64,000 nucleotides of DNA, taken from positions 12,636,090 through 12,700,089 of the forward strand of contig CM022948.1 in NCBI GenBank assembly GCA_012931725.1, read 5' to 3'. Shown here one piece after another: positions 33,523-43,869 of the stretch. Source of the stretch: Litsea cubeba. Lineage: Eukaryota; Streptophyta; Magnoliopsida; Laurales; Lauraceae. Every line of letters starts with the position of its first letter. The first letter of the stretch is position 1. The notes under the pieces are model-generated. The model searched no databases. It was given only the letters and a program-made list of their open reading frames with translations, and was not told the origin of the DNA. Position numbers and translations under genes: made by a program.

Positions 33523-34260
33523 GGGTTAACAGCCCTGGAAAAGGCCTCGAGTTCGGACACTCGGCCAATTCCTAAACTCAGGGTCTTCACCCATCTACAA
33601 GGGTTAACAGCCCTGGAAAAGGCCTCGAGTTCGGACACTCGGCCAATTCCTAAACTCAGGGTCTTCACCCATCTACAAGGGTTAACAGCCCTGGAAAAGG
33701 CCTCGAGTTCGGACACTCGGCCAATTCCTAAACTCAGGGTCTTCACCCATCTACAAGGGTTAACAGCCCTGGAAAAGGCCTCGAGTTCGGACACTCGGCC
33801 AATTCCTAAACTCAGGGTCTTCACCCATCTACAAGGGTTAACAGCCCTGGAAAAGGCCTCGAGTTCGGACACTCGGCCAATTCCTAAACTCAGGGTCTTC
33901 ACCCATCTACAAGGGTTAACAGCCCTGGAAAAGGCCTCGAGTTCGGACACTCGGCCAATTCCTAAACTCAGGGTCTTCACCCATCTACAAGGGTTAACAG
34001 CCCTGGAAAAGGCCTCGAGTTCGGACACTCGGCCAATTCCTGAACTCAGGGTTTTTACCCATCCACATGGGTCTACGCCCTGGATACAGCCTGGAGTTCT
34101 TACACTCGGCCGAATTCCTAAAGTCCTCGGGTTTTGAACCCACGGGTCTACCGCCCTGGAAAAGGCCTCGAGTCCAGACTCGGTCATTTCCTAAAGCTCC
34201 GGGTCCTGGACCCTGGAGAAGGCCTCGAGTTCGGACACTCGGCCGGATTCCTAAAATCAG
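33523..34260. repeat. 78-bp tandem array, seven close copies then degenerate ones
   Basis: The unit is GGGTTAACAGCCCTGGAAAA followed by GGCCTCGAGTTCGGACACTC, with starts at 33523, 33601, 33679, 33757, 33835, 33913 and 33991. The period is a multiple of three, which creates a long repetitive open frame on the minus strand (33519-34187). I regard that frame as a by-product. Confidence 0.92.
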
Positions 34261-34706
34261 GGTTTATACACCCCTCAAAGACCGTTGCCGAACTCATGCT
34301 CACATCTCCGAGACCAGCGGGATTCTGGATCCACTCTGTCGCAAGGCAGTTCGTCTCGGCCAAAGCTGGCCACTTCGGCCAATGGCAGCTCAACAAGATT
34401 GCCGTAGAGACTGTTCCATATCACCTCCTCGGCCTCATGACAGTCCTCAGTTCGGCATCAGTGCCAGATTCCAGTTTAGCAGTTACACTGGTCACCTCGG
34501 CAGCATCGCCAGAATACTTCCAACGGGGCTGCGCCTCTGGCGACGGGCCAGCTGGTCATGTCTCGATCTCTTAGTTGGTGATGAATCGGTTGACGGGACC
34601 ATCAATCTCAAGCGACAAACAGCTCCAAGGCACAAGTGTTGTCCTCCATGGTACTTAGCTTCCGACCTCAAAGAGGAGTCTAATGAGCTCAGAAGCTGGG
34701 GGGCTT
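34261..34706 (+). other. Rest of the derivative 1 interior, non-coding
   Basis: Fragments with TCGGCC motifs and no recognisable gene, ending in AGCTGGGGGGCTT just before LTR 2. Confidence 0.55.
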
Positions 34707-35583
34707 TGTGTGGGGAAATTCCCAAGAGAATCCTGGGCAAGGTGCTCCATCCCGGGCCCCCGCATCAGCAAGCCCATCCCGGCAAGCTCGGTCTCGTGCT
34801 CCACGCTTCCTATGCTCAACTCCCCCCACTTCGGCAATGCACGCCTTAGCAAGACCAGACACTCCACCTCGGCAGGATCCACTTCGGCCAAAGCATCCCA
34901 CTTCGGCTGCACAGCTCGGCCCCGACTTCGGCTTCCCAGCTCGGCGACAGTGCCGGCCCCTTCCACTTCGGCAACAGTGCCATGGCCCTACATCTCCGCC
35001 AGGTCCTCACCCAGCACGACACTCCATCTCGGCCAAGCGCCTCATATCGATGAAAGTACTGAGCACTGACAGCTGTCCTCCCATGGACGCTCAAGCACGG
35101 TATGGCCCGTGCGACAAGACAAGGGGATAGCCCGTATCTCCTGACAGATCACCGTTCACAGCTCCCAAGGCGCCAGGATATGGCCTAACGGGACAAGACA
35201 GGCTACGACGGGACCAGACAGGCTACGATGGGACCGCGCCTCCCTAGTACCTGACAAAGTGGGCTATGACAAGACAGCCAACAACCCCTTTGCCTCCTCC
35301 TCCTCTATATAAACACAGCTACAGCTCCAGAGGAAGGGGGCGGACGCCATTACCACTCTGGTATGCCATCTTCTTCCCCAAAAATCTCCTCCTCCCTCTG
35401 CTTAGTTCATCTACTAACTTAGGCATCGGAGAGCCTTGCGCCGCCCAGGCCAGGGTCCTCTGACCTACGTTTCTCCTTCCTTTTCTCAGGCTCCAGGCGC
35501 AGGCATCGGTGTCCCTAATCTCACTTGGGTAAGTCCTCTAAGGCACCCCCCATCATTGTGGGTCATTATTTTTTGCACCTACA
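34707..35583 (+). repeat. 3' LTR of gypsy derivative 1
   Basis: 877 bp, about ten differences from the 5' LTR. TATA box TATATAAA at 35306-35313. Confidence 0.92.
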
Positions 35584-35870
35584 GAAATATCTGGTCTTGT
35601 AATAGTCAAATAAATGAGACTACCAACAAGAGCCCGATAAAGCCGAGGGTCCGGAAGAAGCTTTCCTTGATCACACCTTAACTTGATATTAGCATCAAGA
35701 GGAGTAGAACACTACTTATTTTGGTTCAAAAAAGTTGCATATAACTTTCTCCGCATAGCCTTTTTGTGACACAAATACTCTTATCATTCAATGATTTCAG
35801 CTCCAAGCCAAGGAAGTGACTATAAGATTCCCCAAATCTTTCATCTCAAAACGAATGAAAAGTTCATTCT
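35584..35870 (-). pseudogene. Copia RT fragment, other side of the insertion
   Basis: On the minus strand: FEMKDLG, then HFLGLEL in a shifted frame, then LLPDPRLYRALVGSLIYL and TITRPDIS, joining the fragment that ends at 31574. There are at least two frameshifts and a stop near the NQNK-CSTPLDANIKL part. Similarity fades beyond about 35870; no integrase or gag part is seen, so the element is 5'-truncated or too diverged to follow. Confidence 0.85.
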
Positions 35871-35999
35871 GCCATTGTCTGTGATGGAGATGAGGCGAGG
35901 TCTAGAGAGCTGCTGGCTGGTGTTTACATTTTGTTCTACACACTCCAAGGTAGGCCTCCTTCCAGCATATCTGCCTGTCATAGTATACAAGATTGATAC
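35871..35999. other. Short flank between copia RT and derivative 2
   Basis: No recognisable coding similarity. It ends in GATAC (35995-35999), the target duplication of the next element. Confidence 0.5.
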
Positions 36000-36942
36000 T
36001 GTGTGGGGAGATTTCCAGAACCACAGGATTAAGCTAATCACGGCCGTCAGATGAGACTAAGCATTCCCACGTGCCATCCGCGTGCCATCCACGTGGCACC
36101 AATCTCACCCCGGCTACCAGGACAGGAGGTCCGACCGAAGTCAGGCAGCTCCGGGCCCTTAACGCCGAACTGGCCCACCTCGGGCGTCATCTCGGCAGGG
36201 AGCTCCACCTCGGCTAGGCCACCCCGGATGCCATCTCAGCAGAAAGCTCCACCTCGGCTGAAGAAGCCGGGACGGAAGCCGAAACCAGAAAGGGTCTCCA
36301 CTCACGCCCCTCATCCCCCACGTCACCAGGCACGTGGAGGGATGGGGGCGCGAGCCAGTGGGACAGATGCGACATCCAGCCACTCACAATCTTCACCAGA
36401 TCCCTGACAGGGCGGCGTCCAGCGGCTGAGGCCACATCAGGGCAGGGCCCGAGGGCGGATCCGCTGGTACCCCTACCGCCAAAGGCGCCCAACACGACCT
36501 GGCCCAACAAGACGTGCATTAAATGAGATGCGGGCTGACCCGACGGGCATTTAATGCATAGTGGGCTGGATTGGACCACAATTAATGCAATGTGGGCTGA
36601 TCGTGACTTCCCAGTCCAATCATGGGACCCACACCACAATATCTCCCAAAGATACGTTCCACGCTCTATAAATAGAGGCTCATACCACCATCAAAGGTAC
36701 GCCCATTTTCCATTCACAGAGCCCTTACTCTGTCTTTCTTCTCCCTCTCCTTCCATTGTTCCAGTTCCCATACTGACTTTGGCATCGGAGAGCCTTGCGC
36801 CGCTCAGGCCAGGGTCCTCTGACCGTTTGCTACTCTCTTTCAGGCTTTCGGACGGCATCCAGACATTCCAGACACCATCATCTTCCCGGATAAGTCCTGT
36901 AAGGCACCCTCTTATTGTGGGTCATAATTTTCTGCACCTACA
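36000..36942 (+). repeat. 5' LTR of derivative 2
   Basis: 943 bp. TATA box TATAAATA at 36667-36674, then the GGAGAGCCTTGCGCCGC block shared with derivative 1. Confidence 0.93.
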
Positions 36943-37037
36943 ATTGGCGCCGTCTGTGGGAAAGCAATATCCCAGCCTCCCCAACCTTCTCCAAATCCTT
37001 CCAAACAATCTTTCTTAACCTCATCTTCTCAGAAGCC

Positions 37038-38801
37038 ATGCCTCCGAGAGCTAAGAAGGGTGTAGAATCGTCGAGAGCAGCACTCGGGCTGCTACCACCG
37101 CCAGCGGACGTCCCTCCTCAGGGACGGTCCCGAACGATCCAAGGCACATCCGCAGGCGAGGGTCGCCTGGGCTCCCAACTCTTTGTCGAGATCCCATTCC
37201 AGGAGGGAGTCGAGGCCTCGCTCTCAGCGGACGAAGTCGCGCCACCCGGACGCAGTAAGCGTCAGCATAAGCGTCCCCGGAAGGACAAAGCCGTGGCCGT
37301 AGGAGAAACGCGCCACGCTCAACCCCCTGGAGAGGTTCCTGAAGCTGCCCTCCTCCAGAAGCAACTCCAGAAGCAAGAACGGATGATTCGCGAGCTCCAG
37401 CAGCAGCTGAAGGCAGTGCAGACTGCCTCCTTGAGGGAGGTCTCTGAGCCTCAAGGGAAAAAGAAGGACGCTCCCAGCAGGGCAGCCCAGCCTCCTCGTG
37501 AGGAACTCAGACATCATCTGGACCAGAAACGGAGCCAGATCCGTGACGAAGGCTCGAGCAACAGCCGAAGTCACCACAGCTGCGACGGCCGAACTCGTAG
37601 CCGTCGTAGCCCAAACCATCCGAAGCGGAAGACCCGAGCTCAGACTCCAGAAAAGGACGACGAGCAAGAGCGATTTGACAAACGTGTCAGATTGGCTCTC
37701 CAGCGCAACTTAGACATGCGGGATCAGAAGCAGCTCTGTGGTCACACTGATCTCGGGGGCTCTCCCTTCACAAAAGAGATTGAGCACACCCCCTTGCCCA
37801 AGAAGTTCTCCGTCCCGCGGTTCGTCCCCTATGACGGACTGTCCGACCCATCTGCACACCTCCGACACTTCTCCCAGAAGATGTCCATCTGGGGAAACGA
37901 GGGTCACCTGAACTGCAAAATCTTCTCCTCCAGTTTGGGTGACCTCCCCCTGAAGTGGTTCTGCTCCCTCCCGGAGCAGTCGGTTTCCAGTTGGAAGGAG
38001 CTCCAGCTCTCCTTCCTGAAGAAGTTCCAAGCCTACACCGTCGTCCCCAAGAAGGAAGGGGACCTCATCGCCCTGAGAATGAAGCAGGGCGAAACTCTCG
38101 CCAAGTTCACCCACCGATTCTGGGCGGTCTACAGCCAGATCGAGGGCGCGAGGGAGGGGATAGCCATCTACGCCTTCCAGCATGCCCTGATCCCTGGCAC
38201 CGACTTGCGAAAGGACTTGGCCGGGGACACCCCAGAATCCATGTCAGAATTGATATCCCGGGTGAAGCGCTTTATCGCCCGGGAGGAAGACGAGATCCGA
38301 GCTAAGGATCAGGACGGGCATCCGGAGCCCGAACAGAAGAATAGCCAGCCTCGGCAGAAAGGCGGGAGGCCCTCCCAGGAGCAGGAGCCCAAGCAGGCTT
38401 GGTTCTCCAGTTCGGCGAAGCCTGCGTCGTCCAGGTCTGGGGGCACCTTGCAGCCCGGACCTCCCACCAGCGCCAGTCAGGGCGTCAACGTCGTCTTCAA
38501 GGAGCCGATCTACCGCATCCTGACCAAGATCAGGTCCAAGCCGTTCTTCAAGTACCCTCCGCCCATGCAGAATGAGCCCACCTCAGGCGCCCGAAGCAAG
38601 CTCTACTGCTCCTTCCATAGGGGCAATGGGCACAGGACCGAAGACTGCAACTCTCTGCAGTGGTATCTGGAGAAGCTGGCCGAAGAGGGCCACATTCCAG
38701 AGTTCGTTGAGGCAGTAGATGCTGGCGGCAGCGAGGGCCGAGTTCACCAGAACGCAGCCCAGATTCCAGACAACGAGGATTCGGAGAAGATCATTACGTG
38801 A
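37038..38801 (+). CDS. Complete gag of derivative 2 (587 aa)
   Basis: The first ATG after the primer site (95 bases downstream) opens a frame of 587 codons without interruption. Residues 1-250 are basic, rich in R, Q and P, with a coiled-coil-like stretch (LLQKQLQKQERMIRELQQQL, near 100-125). The retrotransposon gag core runs from about 255 to 400: FSVPRFVPYDGLSDPSAHLR, LGDLPLKWFCSLPEQSVSSW and ALRMKQGETLAKFTHRFW. A knuckle CSFHRGNGHRTEDC (about 523-536; C-x2-H-x4-H-x4-C) follows, then GHIPEFVE and an acidic tail. It should form virus-like particles and bind RNA. The stop at 38799-38801 is not followed by pol. Confidence 0.92.
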   Translation: MPPRAKKGVESSRAALGLLPPPADVPPQGRSRTIQGTSAGEGRLGSQLFVEIPFQEGVEASLSADEVAPPGRSKRQHKRPRKDKAVAVGETRHAQPPGEVPEAALLQKQLQKQERMIRELQQQLKAVQTASLREVSEPQGKKKDAPSRAAQPPREELRHHLDQKRSQIRDEGSSNSRSHHSCDGRTRSRRSPNHPKRKTRAQTPEKDDEQERFDKRVRLALQRNLDMRDQKQLCGHTDLGGSPFTKEIEHTPLPKKFSVPRFVPYDGLSDPSAHLRHFSQKMSIWGNEGHLNCKIFSSSLGDLPLKWFCSLPEQSVSSWKELQLSFLKKFQAYTVVPKKEGDLIALRMKQGETLAKFTHRFWAVYSQIEGAREGIAIYAFQHALIPGTDLRKDLAGDTPESMSELISRVKRFIAREEDEIRAKDQDGHPEPEQKNSQPRQKGGRPSQEQEPKQAWFSSSAKPASSRSGGTLQPGPPTSASQGVNVVFKEPIYRILTKIRSKPFFKYPPPMQNEPTSGARSKLYCSFHRGNGHRTEDCNSLQWYLEKLAEEGHIPEFVEAVDAGGSEGRVHQNAAQIPDNEDSEKIIT

Positions 38802-38940
38802 TCCATCTGGCGTCCTCTGTATCCATCTGTATCCCAAGAAATTCAATTTCTAAAAGATGTAATGAATCTCTGAATCAATGGAAATGGCGTTCGCCCCGTC
38901 ACCAATCTGTCACCTTTCTGGTCGACTCCGGCAGCACAGG

Positions 38941-39545
38941 CTCTACGCCCTGGAAACGGCATGGAAGAGTTCCTACACTCAGCCTTTCCTAAAGCCCCCG
39001 TGTCTTGGACACACAGGCTCTACGCCCTGGAAACGGCATGGAAGAGTTCCTACACTCAGCCTTTCCTAAAGCCCCCGTGTCTTGGACACACAGGCTCTAC
39101 GCCCTGGAAACGGCATAGAAGAGTTCTTACACTCAGCCTTTCCTAAAGCCCCCGTGTCTTGGACACACAGGCTCTACGCCCTGGAAACGGCATAGAAGAG
39201 TTCTTACACTCAGCCTTTCCTAAAGCCCCCGTGTCTTGGACACACAGGCTCTAAGCCCTGGAAACGGCATAGAAGAGTTCTTACACTCAGCCTTTCCTAA
39301 AGCCCCCGTGTCTTGGACACACAGGCTCTACGCCCTGGAAACGGCATGGAAGAGTTCCTACACTCAGCCTTTCCTAAAGCCCCCGTGTCTTGGACACACT
39401 TGGGCTCTACGCCCTGGAAACGGCATGGAAGAGTTCCTACACTCAGCCTTTCCTAAAGCCCCGTGTCTTGGACACAATCGAGGCTCTACGCCTTGGAAAT
39501 GGCCTGCAGTTCCTACACTCAAGCCGTTTCCTAAAGTCCGGGTTC
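38941..39545 (+). repeat. 77-bp tandem array, about eight copies, derivative 2
   Basis: The unit is CTCTACGCCCTGGAAACGGC followed by ATGGAAGAGTTCCTACACTC and CCTTTCCTAAAG, with starts at 38941, 39018, 39095, 39172, 39249, 39326, about 39405 and 39484. The blocks CCCTGGAAA, GAGTTC, ACACTC and TTCCTAAA are shared in order with the 78-bp units of derivative 1. Confidence 0.9.
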
Positions 39546-39790
39546 ATACACCCCTCAGAAGGCCATAGCCGCACTCTCGCCTAGCCGAGTCCAGCGGAAC
39601 GATGGATCTACCCGGCGCAAGGCAATTCGGCCAAGGTATGGATCCACCTCGGCGCAAGGCCAGCCATTTCGGCCAAAGCCAGTCTTCAAAAAAGAAGAGC
39701 TGTGCCATCACTCAAACGCAGAAAAGCAGCACAAAAACACAAGTGTTCCAGAACAGTGCAAGGAAAAAAGACAAATAAAGAGCAGCCCGG

Positions 39791-41148
39791 CTACTGTGGC
39801 TTCGGCGACTCCACTAGGTCGATCACCGTATCTGCTGGACCAATGGATTCGGCCGAAACCGCGACCTTGCTGTGAGCGTCGCTGGCAGGAGATTCTTCGA
39901 CCAGGGCCTCATTTGCTCCGGGGGCAGAAGAGGCCTCACCCCGAGGCACGGCAGAAGCAACACTGGCAACCGGGGCACCGCTCAAGACCGGGGCAGCTGG
40001 AGCATCTTCCGGAGCAGGAACCACTGCAGGAGCTCCAACTGGGGCACTTTCGGCTGCAGAAGCGGAGCTCGGCTCAGGAGCCCCCGCACCTCTCAGTGCG
40101 GCCAGGCATCCTTCCTCGAACAGGATGGCGGTGACCTCCTCCACCTGCCTCTCGTACGGCTCAGTGGCTCGATCCACCCCATCCTGGAGGGCGGACCGAG
40201 CCTTGGCCTGAAGAGAGGCCTTTTCCTTCTCCAGCTCGGCGTTCGCCGTCTTCAACCTTGTCGTCTCGGCGCGCCCCGCCAGCACTTCCCCACGCAGCCT
40301 CGTCCCCTCAGCAGTAGATTCAGCCTTCAATCTGGCCAACTCAGACTCCAGTTCGGCGGTCTTCTTGTTCCTCGCCCAGACAGCCTTCTTCGACGTAAGT
40401 TCGGCGACATCAGCCAGAGGCGATGCCAGCCGATCAGCCTCTTCAGCGCTGGCCTCCTTCATCCCCTCTATTCATTTCCGCGACTCTTCCAACTCCCTCT
40501 TCAGCTTGTCCCTCTCAGACTCCAGCTGAGTGACCCGCGTCGCGTTCTTATCGCTCCTTCCCACCACGGTCAGGAGCCACTGCACGTTCTGCAAATGGAA
40601 ACAGAGGGTCAGGTTCGACCAAGACACTTGAAGAATGAAGAAACGCACACACTTACCAGAAGATTAGCCTGGATCGCCGAGACCATCTCGTGCGTCTCCA
40701 TGTCTCTTGGCAGAGCACAGACCTCGGCGAAAGCTCCGATCACCTCGGCATTCCCCAACAGCCGGTCCTCGACTTTCAGAGGCTCACCGGGCTGAGTCTT
40801 CATCCTCGGCCTCCATGGCGCTGGGGCACTCCGGGGTCCGGAGGCCGATCCAGACCCTTGCCCCACCGAGATCGTCAGCTCGCGGGCCGCTCCACCGGCC
40901 GGCTTGCTGACCTGCGCGCTCTTCTCAATATGAGTCTTGGCTCCGGGGGCCCGCGCAGAGGCCTCATTCTTCGGAGGCTGTTCATCCCCCGAGTCCTTCT
41001 CCCCAGCCTTGGACTTCTTTCTAGGCAGGGACCCCTCCCTTGGGCGCTCCGGCGAAGCGTCGCCGCACTCCCGCACTCGGAGCAGGAGCTGGAGCTGGAG
41101 CAGGAGCGGAAGCTGGAGCAGGAGCAGAAGCTGAAGTAGCGCCAGCAC
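39791..41148 (-). pseudogene. Antisense ORF of derivative 2, one intron, one stop
   Basis: Minus-strand coding downstream of gag. The upstream exon (to 40657) is rich in K, E, P and S (PREGSLPRKKSKAGEKDSGD). A 68-bp intron follows (40656-40589) with GTAAGT donor and TTTGCAG acceptor, in phase 0. The second exon (40588-39791) forms a long coiled coil (TAELESELARLKAESTAEGT, TANAELEKEKASLQAKA) and an alanine/proline-rich tail ending VIDLVESPKPQ. One TGA (40474-40472) interrupts the second exon in a place where TGG would continue the frame. The N-terminal part is missing: upstream sequence soon reaches the 3' LTR. Its layout (coiled-coil C terminus, antisense, between gag/pol and 3' LTR) parallels the antisense gene at 19421-24073. 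Confidence 0.7.
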
Positions 41149-41526
41149 CTCCCGAGCTCGAAGCAGCGCGGGTGCTGGCAGAAGATGGCGTCGCAGACTA
41201 AGAAGACCCCGCAGACTAAGAAGACCCCCGCCTAAACTTGGCCGCTAGGTTCGACGGTTCCGAACTTGAAGTAGACGACTAGGGACCGGATGCAGCTCGG
41301 CTCGCAACAGGATCGTTCACAGGGATCCCGGCAGACACCGCTATCAGTGAAAAGGCGACGCGTGTAGCCGCCGACTCGCTTCCCAGTACAGGCAAGACAG
41401 AGCATGTATCGCTTCAGAGCAGTTGAAGCAACACCAGACGACGATCGCCACATCCCCGGACGGATTCTTCTAGCTTTCAACCCCTAAAGGCTAGCACACT
41501 TCAGAGGTCAAAAGCTAGGGGGCAAT
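41149..41526. other. End of the derivative 2 interior
   Basis: No recognisable gene. It ends in AAAGCTAGGGGGCAAT, the polypurine tract, just before the 3' LTR. Confidence 0.6.
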
Positions 41527-42469
41527 TGTGTGGGGAGATTTCCAGAACCACAGGATTAAGCTAATCACGGCCGTCAGATGAGACTAAGCATTCCCACGTG
41601 CCATCCGCGTGCCATCCACGTGGCACCAATCTCACCCCGGCTACCAGGACAGGAGGTCCGACCGAAGTCAGGCAGCTCCGGGCCCTTAACGCCGAACTGG
41701 CCCACCTCGGGCGTCATCTCGGCAGGGAGCTCCACCTCGGCTAGGCCACCCCGGATGCCATCTCAGCAGAAAGCTCCACCTCGGCTGAAGAAGCCGGGAC
41801 GGAAGCCGAAACCAGAAAGGGTCTCCACTCACGCCCCTCATCCCCCACGTCACCAGGCACGTGGAGGGATGGGGGCGCGAGCCAGTGGGACAGATGCGAC
41901 ATCCAGCCACTCACAATCTTCACCAGATCCCTGACAGGGCGGCGTCCAGCGGCTGAGGCCACATCAGGGCAGGGCCCGAGGGCGGATCCGCTGGTACCCC
42001 TACCGCCAAAGGCGCCCAACACGACCTGGCCCAACAAGACGTGCATTAAATGAGATGCGGGCTGACCCGACGGGCATTTAATGCATAGTGGGCTGGATTG
42101 GACCACAATTAATGCAATGTGGGCTGATCGTGACTTCCCAGTCCAATCATGGGACCCACACCACAATATCTCCCAAAGATACGTTCCACGCTCTATAAAT
42201 AGAGGCTCATACCACCATCAAAGGTACGCCCATTTTCCATTCACAGAGCCCTTACTCTGTCTTTCTTCTCCCTCTCCTTCCATTGTTCCAGTTCCCATAC
42301 TGACTTTGGCATCGGAGAGCCTTGCGCCGCTCAGGCCAGGGTCCTCTGACCGTTTGCTACTCTCTTTCAGGCTTTCGGACGGCATCCAGACATTCCAGAC
42401 ACCATCATCTTCCCGGATAAGTCCTGTAAGGCACCCTCTTATTGTGGGTCATAATTTTCTGCACCTACA
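41527..42469 (+). repeat. 3' LTR of derivative 2
   Basis: 943 bp, apparently identical to 36000-36942 with a constant offset of 5527. TATA box at 42194-42201. Confidence 0.93.
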
Positions 42470-42474
42470 GATAC

Positions 42475-43093
42475 ATATACTTTTTGATATCTTATTTGAG
42501 TTCAATCTCACAGTAGGGCCTAACGGAGTAAAATTTGGCTAAATTTACATTGAAGAGGAAGACATGCATTTGAACAATTAAAACTTCGATTAGGTGGAGC
42601 CCAAGAGCAGATGTTTGCATAGGAAAGATATTGAAATAGTAAGGGCAAACGCGGAATGGGGAATAAACGAATAAAGGTGCCGACCTTTTCAATCTTCCGT
42701 CCACCTATCATCTCAAGAAAGAAACAAGAGCCTATCATGTCGGCTTCGTTTCTTCATTTTCACTGAAGCTTCGTTGCTTTGCTGAGTCATATGACTGAGT
42801 TGTGAATTGTCAGAACTATCCAGCCTAATGTGCACGGCACTGATTGGAGTGGTTGCATTGACTCTTCCCAATAAAATACAGTGTGATTTAGTCAAAGATA
42901 GATGGTACGTATCATTATCAGTGTTGAAAACCAGGCGCTGGATCCAAGGTTCAGGCTCTTCTATTCTAAACCGGACCTGGAGACTTTAATGCATGCGAAA
43001 CTGCACCAGAAAGTGCATTCGAAACGGAAAACTTCCATGTAACATAAATTCTCGCCGACTCATAGAGGAATTTTGTCTCTCGTCAAACTTTTA
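42475..43093. other. Flank, no gene seen
   Basis: Continues the sequence that ended at 35999 once derivative 2 is removed. Neither copia nor host-gene coding sequence is recognisable. Confidence 0.45.
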
Positions 43094-43378
43094 GGGCTAC
43101 TTTGGTACTTTATGTTTAAAATCAACTGGAGTGAAGTGAAATAAAAAATATGAATAAAAAATATAGTGAGTTATGATGGTATTTTATTTTTAGTTGTTGG
43201 GGATAGAATATTGTTGACTTTTGGTATGGAAAATAAAGTTTTTTTAATCTTTTAGTGAGTAATTGTTATTGCTTTTTCACTTTTTATTGAAAAAGTTGGA
43301 GAGAATATAAATAAAATATAAGCGGCTTTTTGACATTACTCTACTTGACTTTACAACTAGAAATACCAAACTAGCCCG
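43094..43378 (+). mobile_element. MITE-like element with GGGCTAGTTTGGTATTT ends
   Basis: Starts GGGCTACTTTGGTACTTT and ends AAATACCAAACTAGCCC, imperfect terminal inverted repeats of about 17 bp around 285 AT-rich bases with no coding. A related copy lies next to it in the opposite orientation. Confidence 0.65.
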
Positions 43379-43680
43379 GGCCCGTTTGGTAACTTGACTA
43401 GTAAAGTCAAGTAAAGTAAAGTCATTCTAAACACACATTAAAAGCACTTTTTTCTCAAAACTCCCTCCAACTTTTCCAAAAAAAAGTCAAAAATAACCTC
43501 ATTTATTAACTAAAAGACAAAAAAAAATTCTATTTCCCATACCAAAAGTCAACAATATTCCATCACATACAACTAAAAACAAAATACCATCATAACCCAC
43601 TATATATTTTATTTATACTTTTTATTTCACTTCACTCCACTAGTCCACTTAACTTTAATTGTAAAATGCCAAACGAGTAA
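43379..43680 (-). mobile_element. Second MITE copy of the same family, inverted
   Basis: The reverse complement shares long stretches with 43094-43378 (GGAGTGAAGTGAAATAAAAA, TTATGATGGTATTTT, ATATTGTTGACTTTTGGTAT). Ends are GCCCGTTTGGTAACTT and AAATGCCAAACGAG. The two copies together could fold into a hairpin of nearly 300 bp. Confidence 0.65.
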
Positions 43681-43690
43681 GGACCTCAAT

Positions 43691-43727
<37 letters not shown>

Positions 43728-43825
43728 TGTTTGTTTTTTTTTTTTTTTTTTTTTTGGGGGGGGGGGGGGGTTGGTTTTTTTTGGGGGGGGTTTGGGGGGG
43801 GGGGGGGGGTTTTTTTTTTTTCCTT
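43691..43825. repeat. Homopolymer G and T tract
   Basis: A run of 34 or so G, then TTTGTTTG, a long T run, and alternating long G and T runs. It lies only 45 bp before the proposed start codon of the receptor kinase. The length may be unreliable because such runs are hard to sequence. The proline-rich frames on the other strand are artefacts of the run. Confidence 0.85.
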
Positions 43826-43869
43826 TGTCCGCTCTTCAATTCGGGAAGCAATTTGGGAGCTTTGTGCAG

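Larger units (their letters stand above)
31575..35583 (+). mobile_element. Non-autonomous gypsy derivative 1 inserted in copia RT
   Basis: LTRs of 876-877 bp (31575-32450 and 34707-35583) start TGTGTGGGGAAATTCCC and end GCACCTACA. GAAAT flanks both sides (31570-31574, 35584-35588). The site after LTR 1, ATTGGCGCCGTCTGTGGG, carries TGGCGCCGT, which fits a tRNA-Asp primer; AGCTGGGGGGC precedes LTR 2. The internal 2.26 kb holds only a gag start-like ORF and tandem arrays, with no protease, RT or integrase. LTRs differ at about ten positions (near 1 percent). Confidence 0.93.
36000..42469 (+). mobile_element. Gypsy derivative 2: gag-only LTR retrotransposon with identical LTRs
   Basis: LTRs of exactly 943 bp (36000-36942, 41527-42469) start TGTGTGGGGAGATTTCC and end GCACCTACA, flanked by GATAC (35995-35999, 42470-42474). 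I find no difference between the two LTRs by eye. The primer site ATTGGCGCCGTCTGTGGG (36943) is shared with derivative 1. The interior is one complete gag ORF, a tandem array and a minus-strand ORF; protease, RT and integrase are absent. This layout matches what has been described as TR-GAG elements, which depend on relatives for pol. Confidence 0.94.

Noticed and set aside
33519..34187. 222-codon minus-strand repetitive protein
   Set aside because: Product of a 78-bp tandem repeat whose period is divisible by three. No start or context of its own.
38878..39584. Several repetitive open frames after gag
   Set aside because: Different registers of the 77-bp tandem array.
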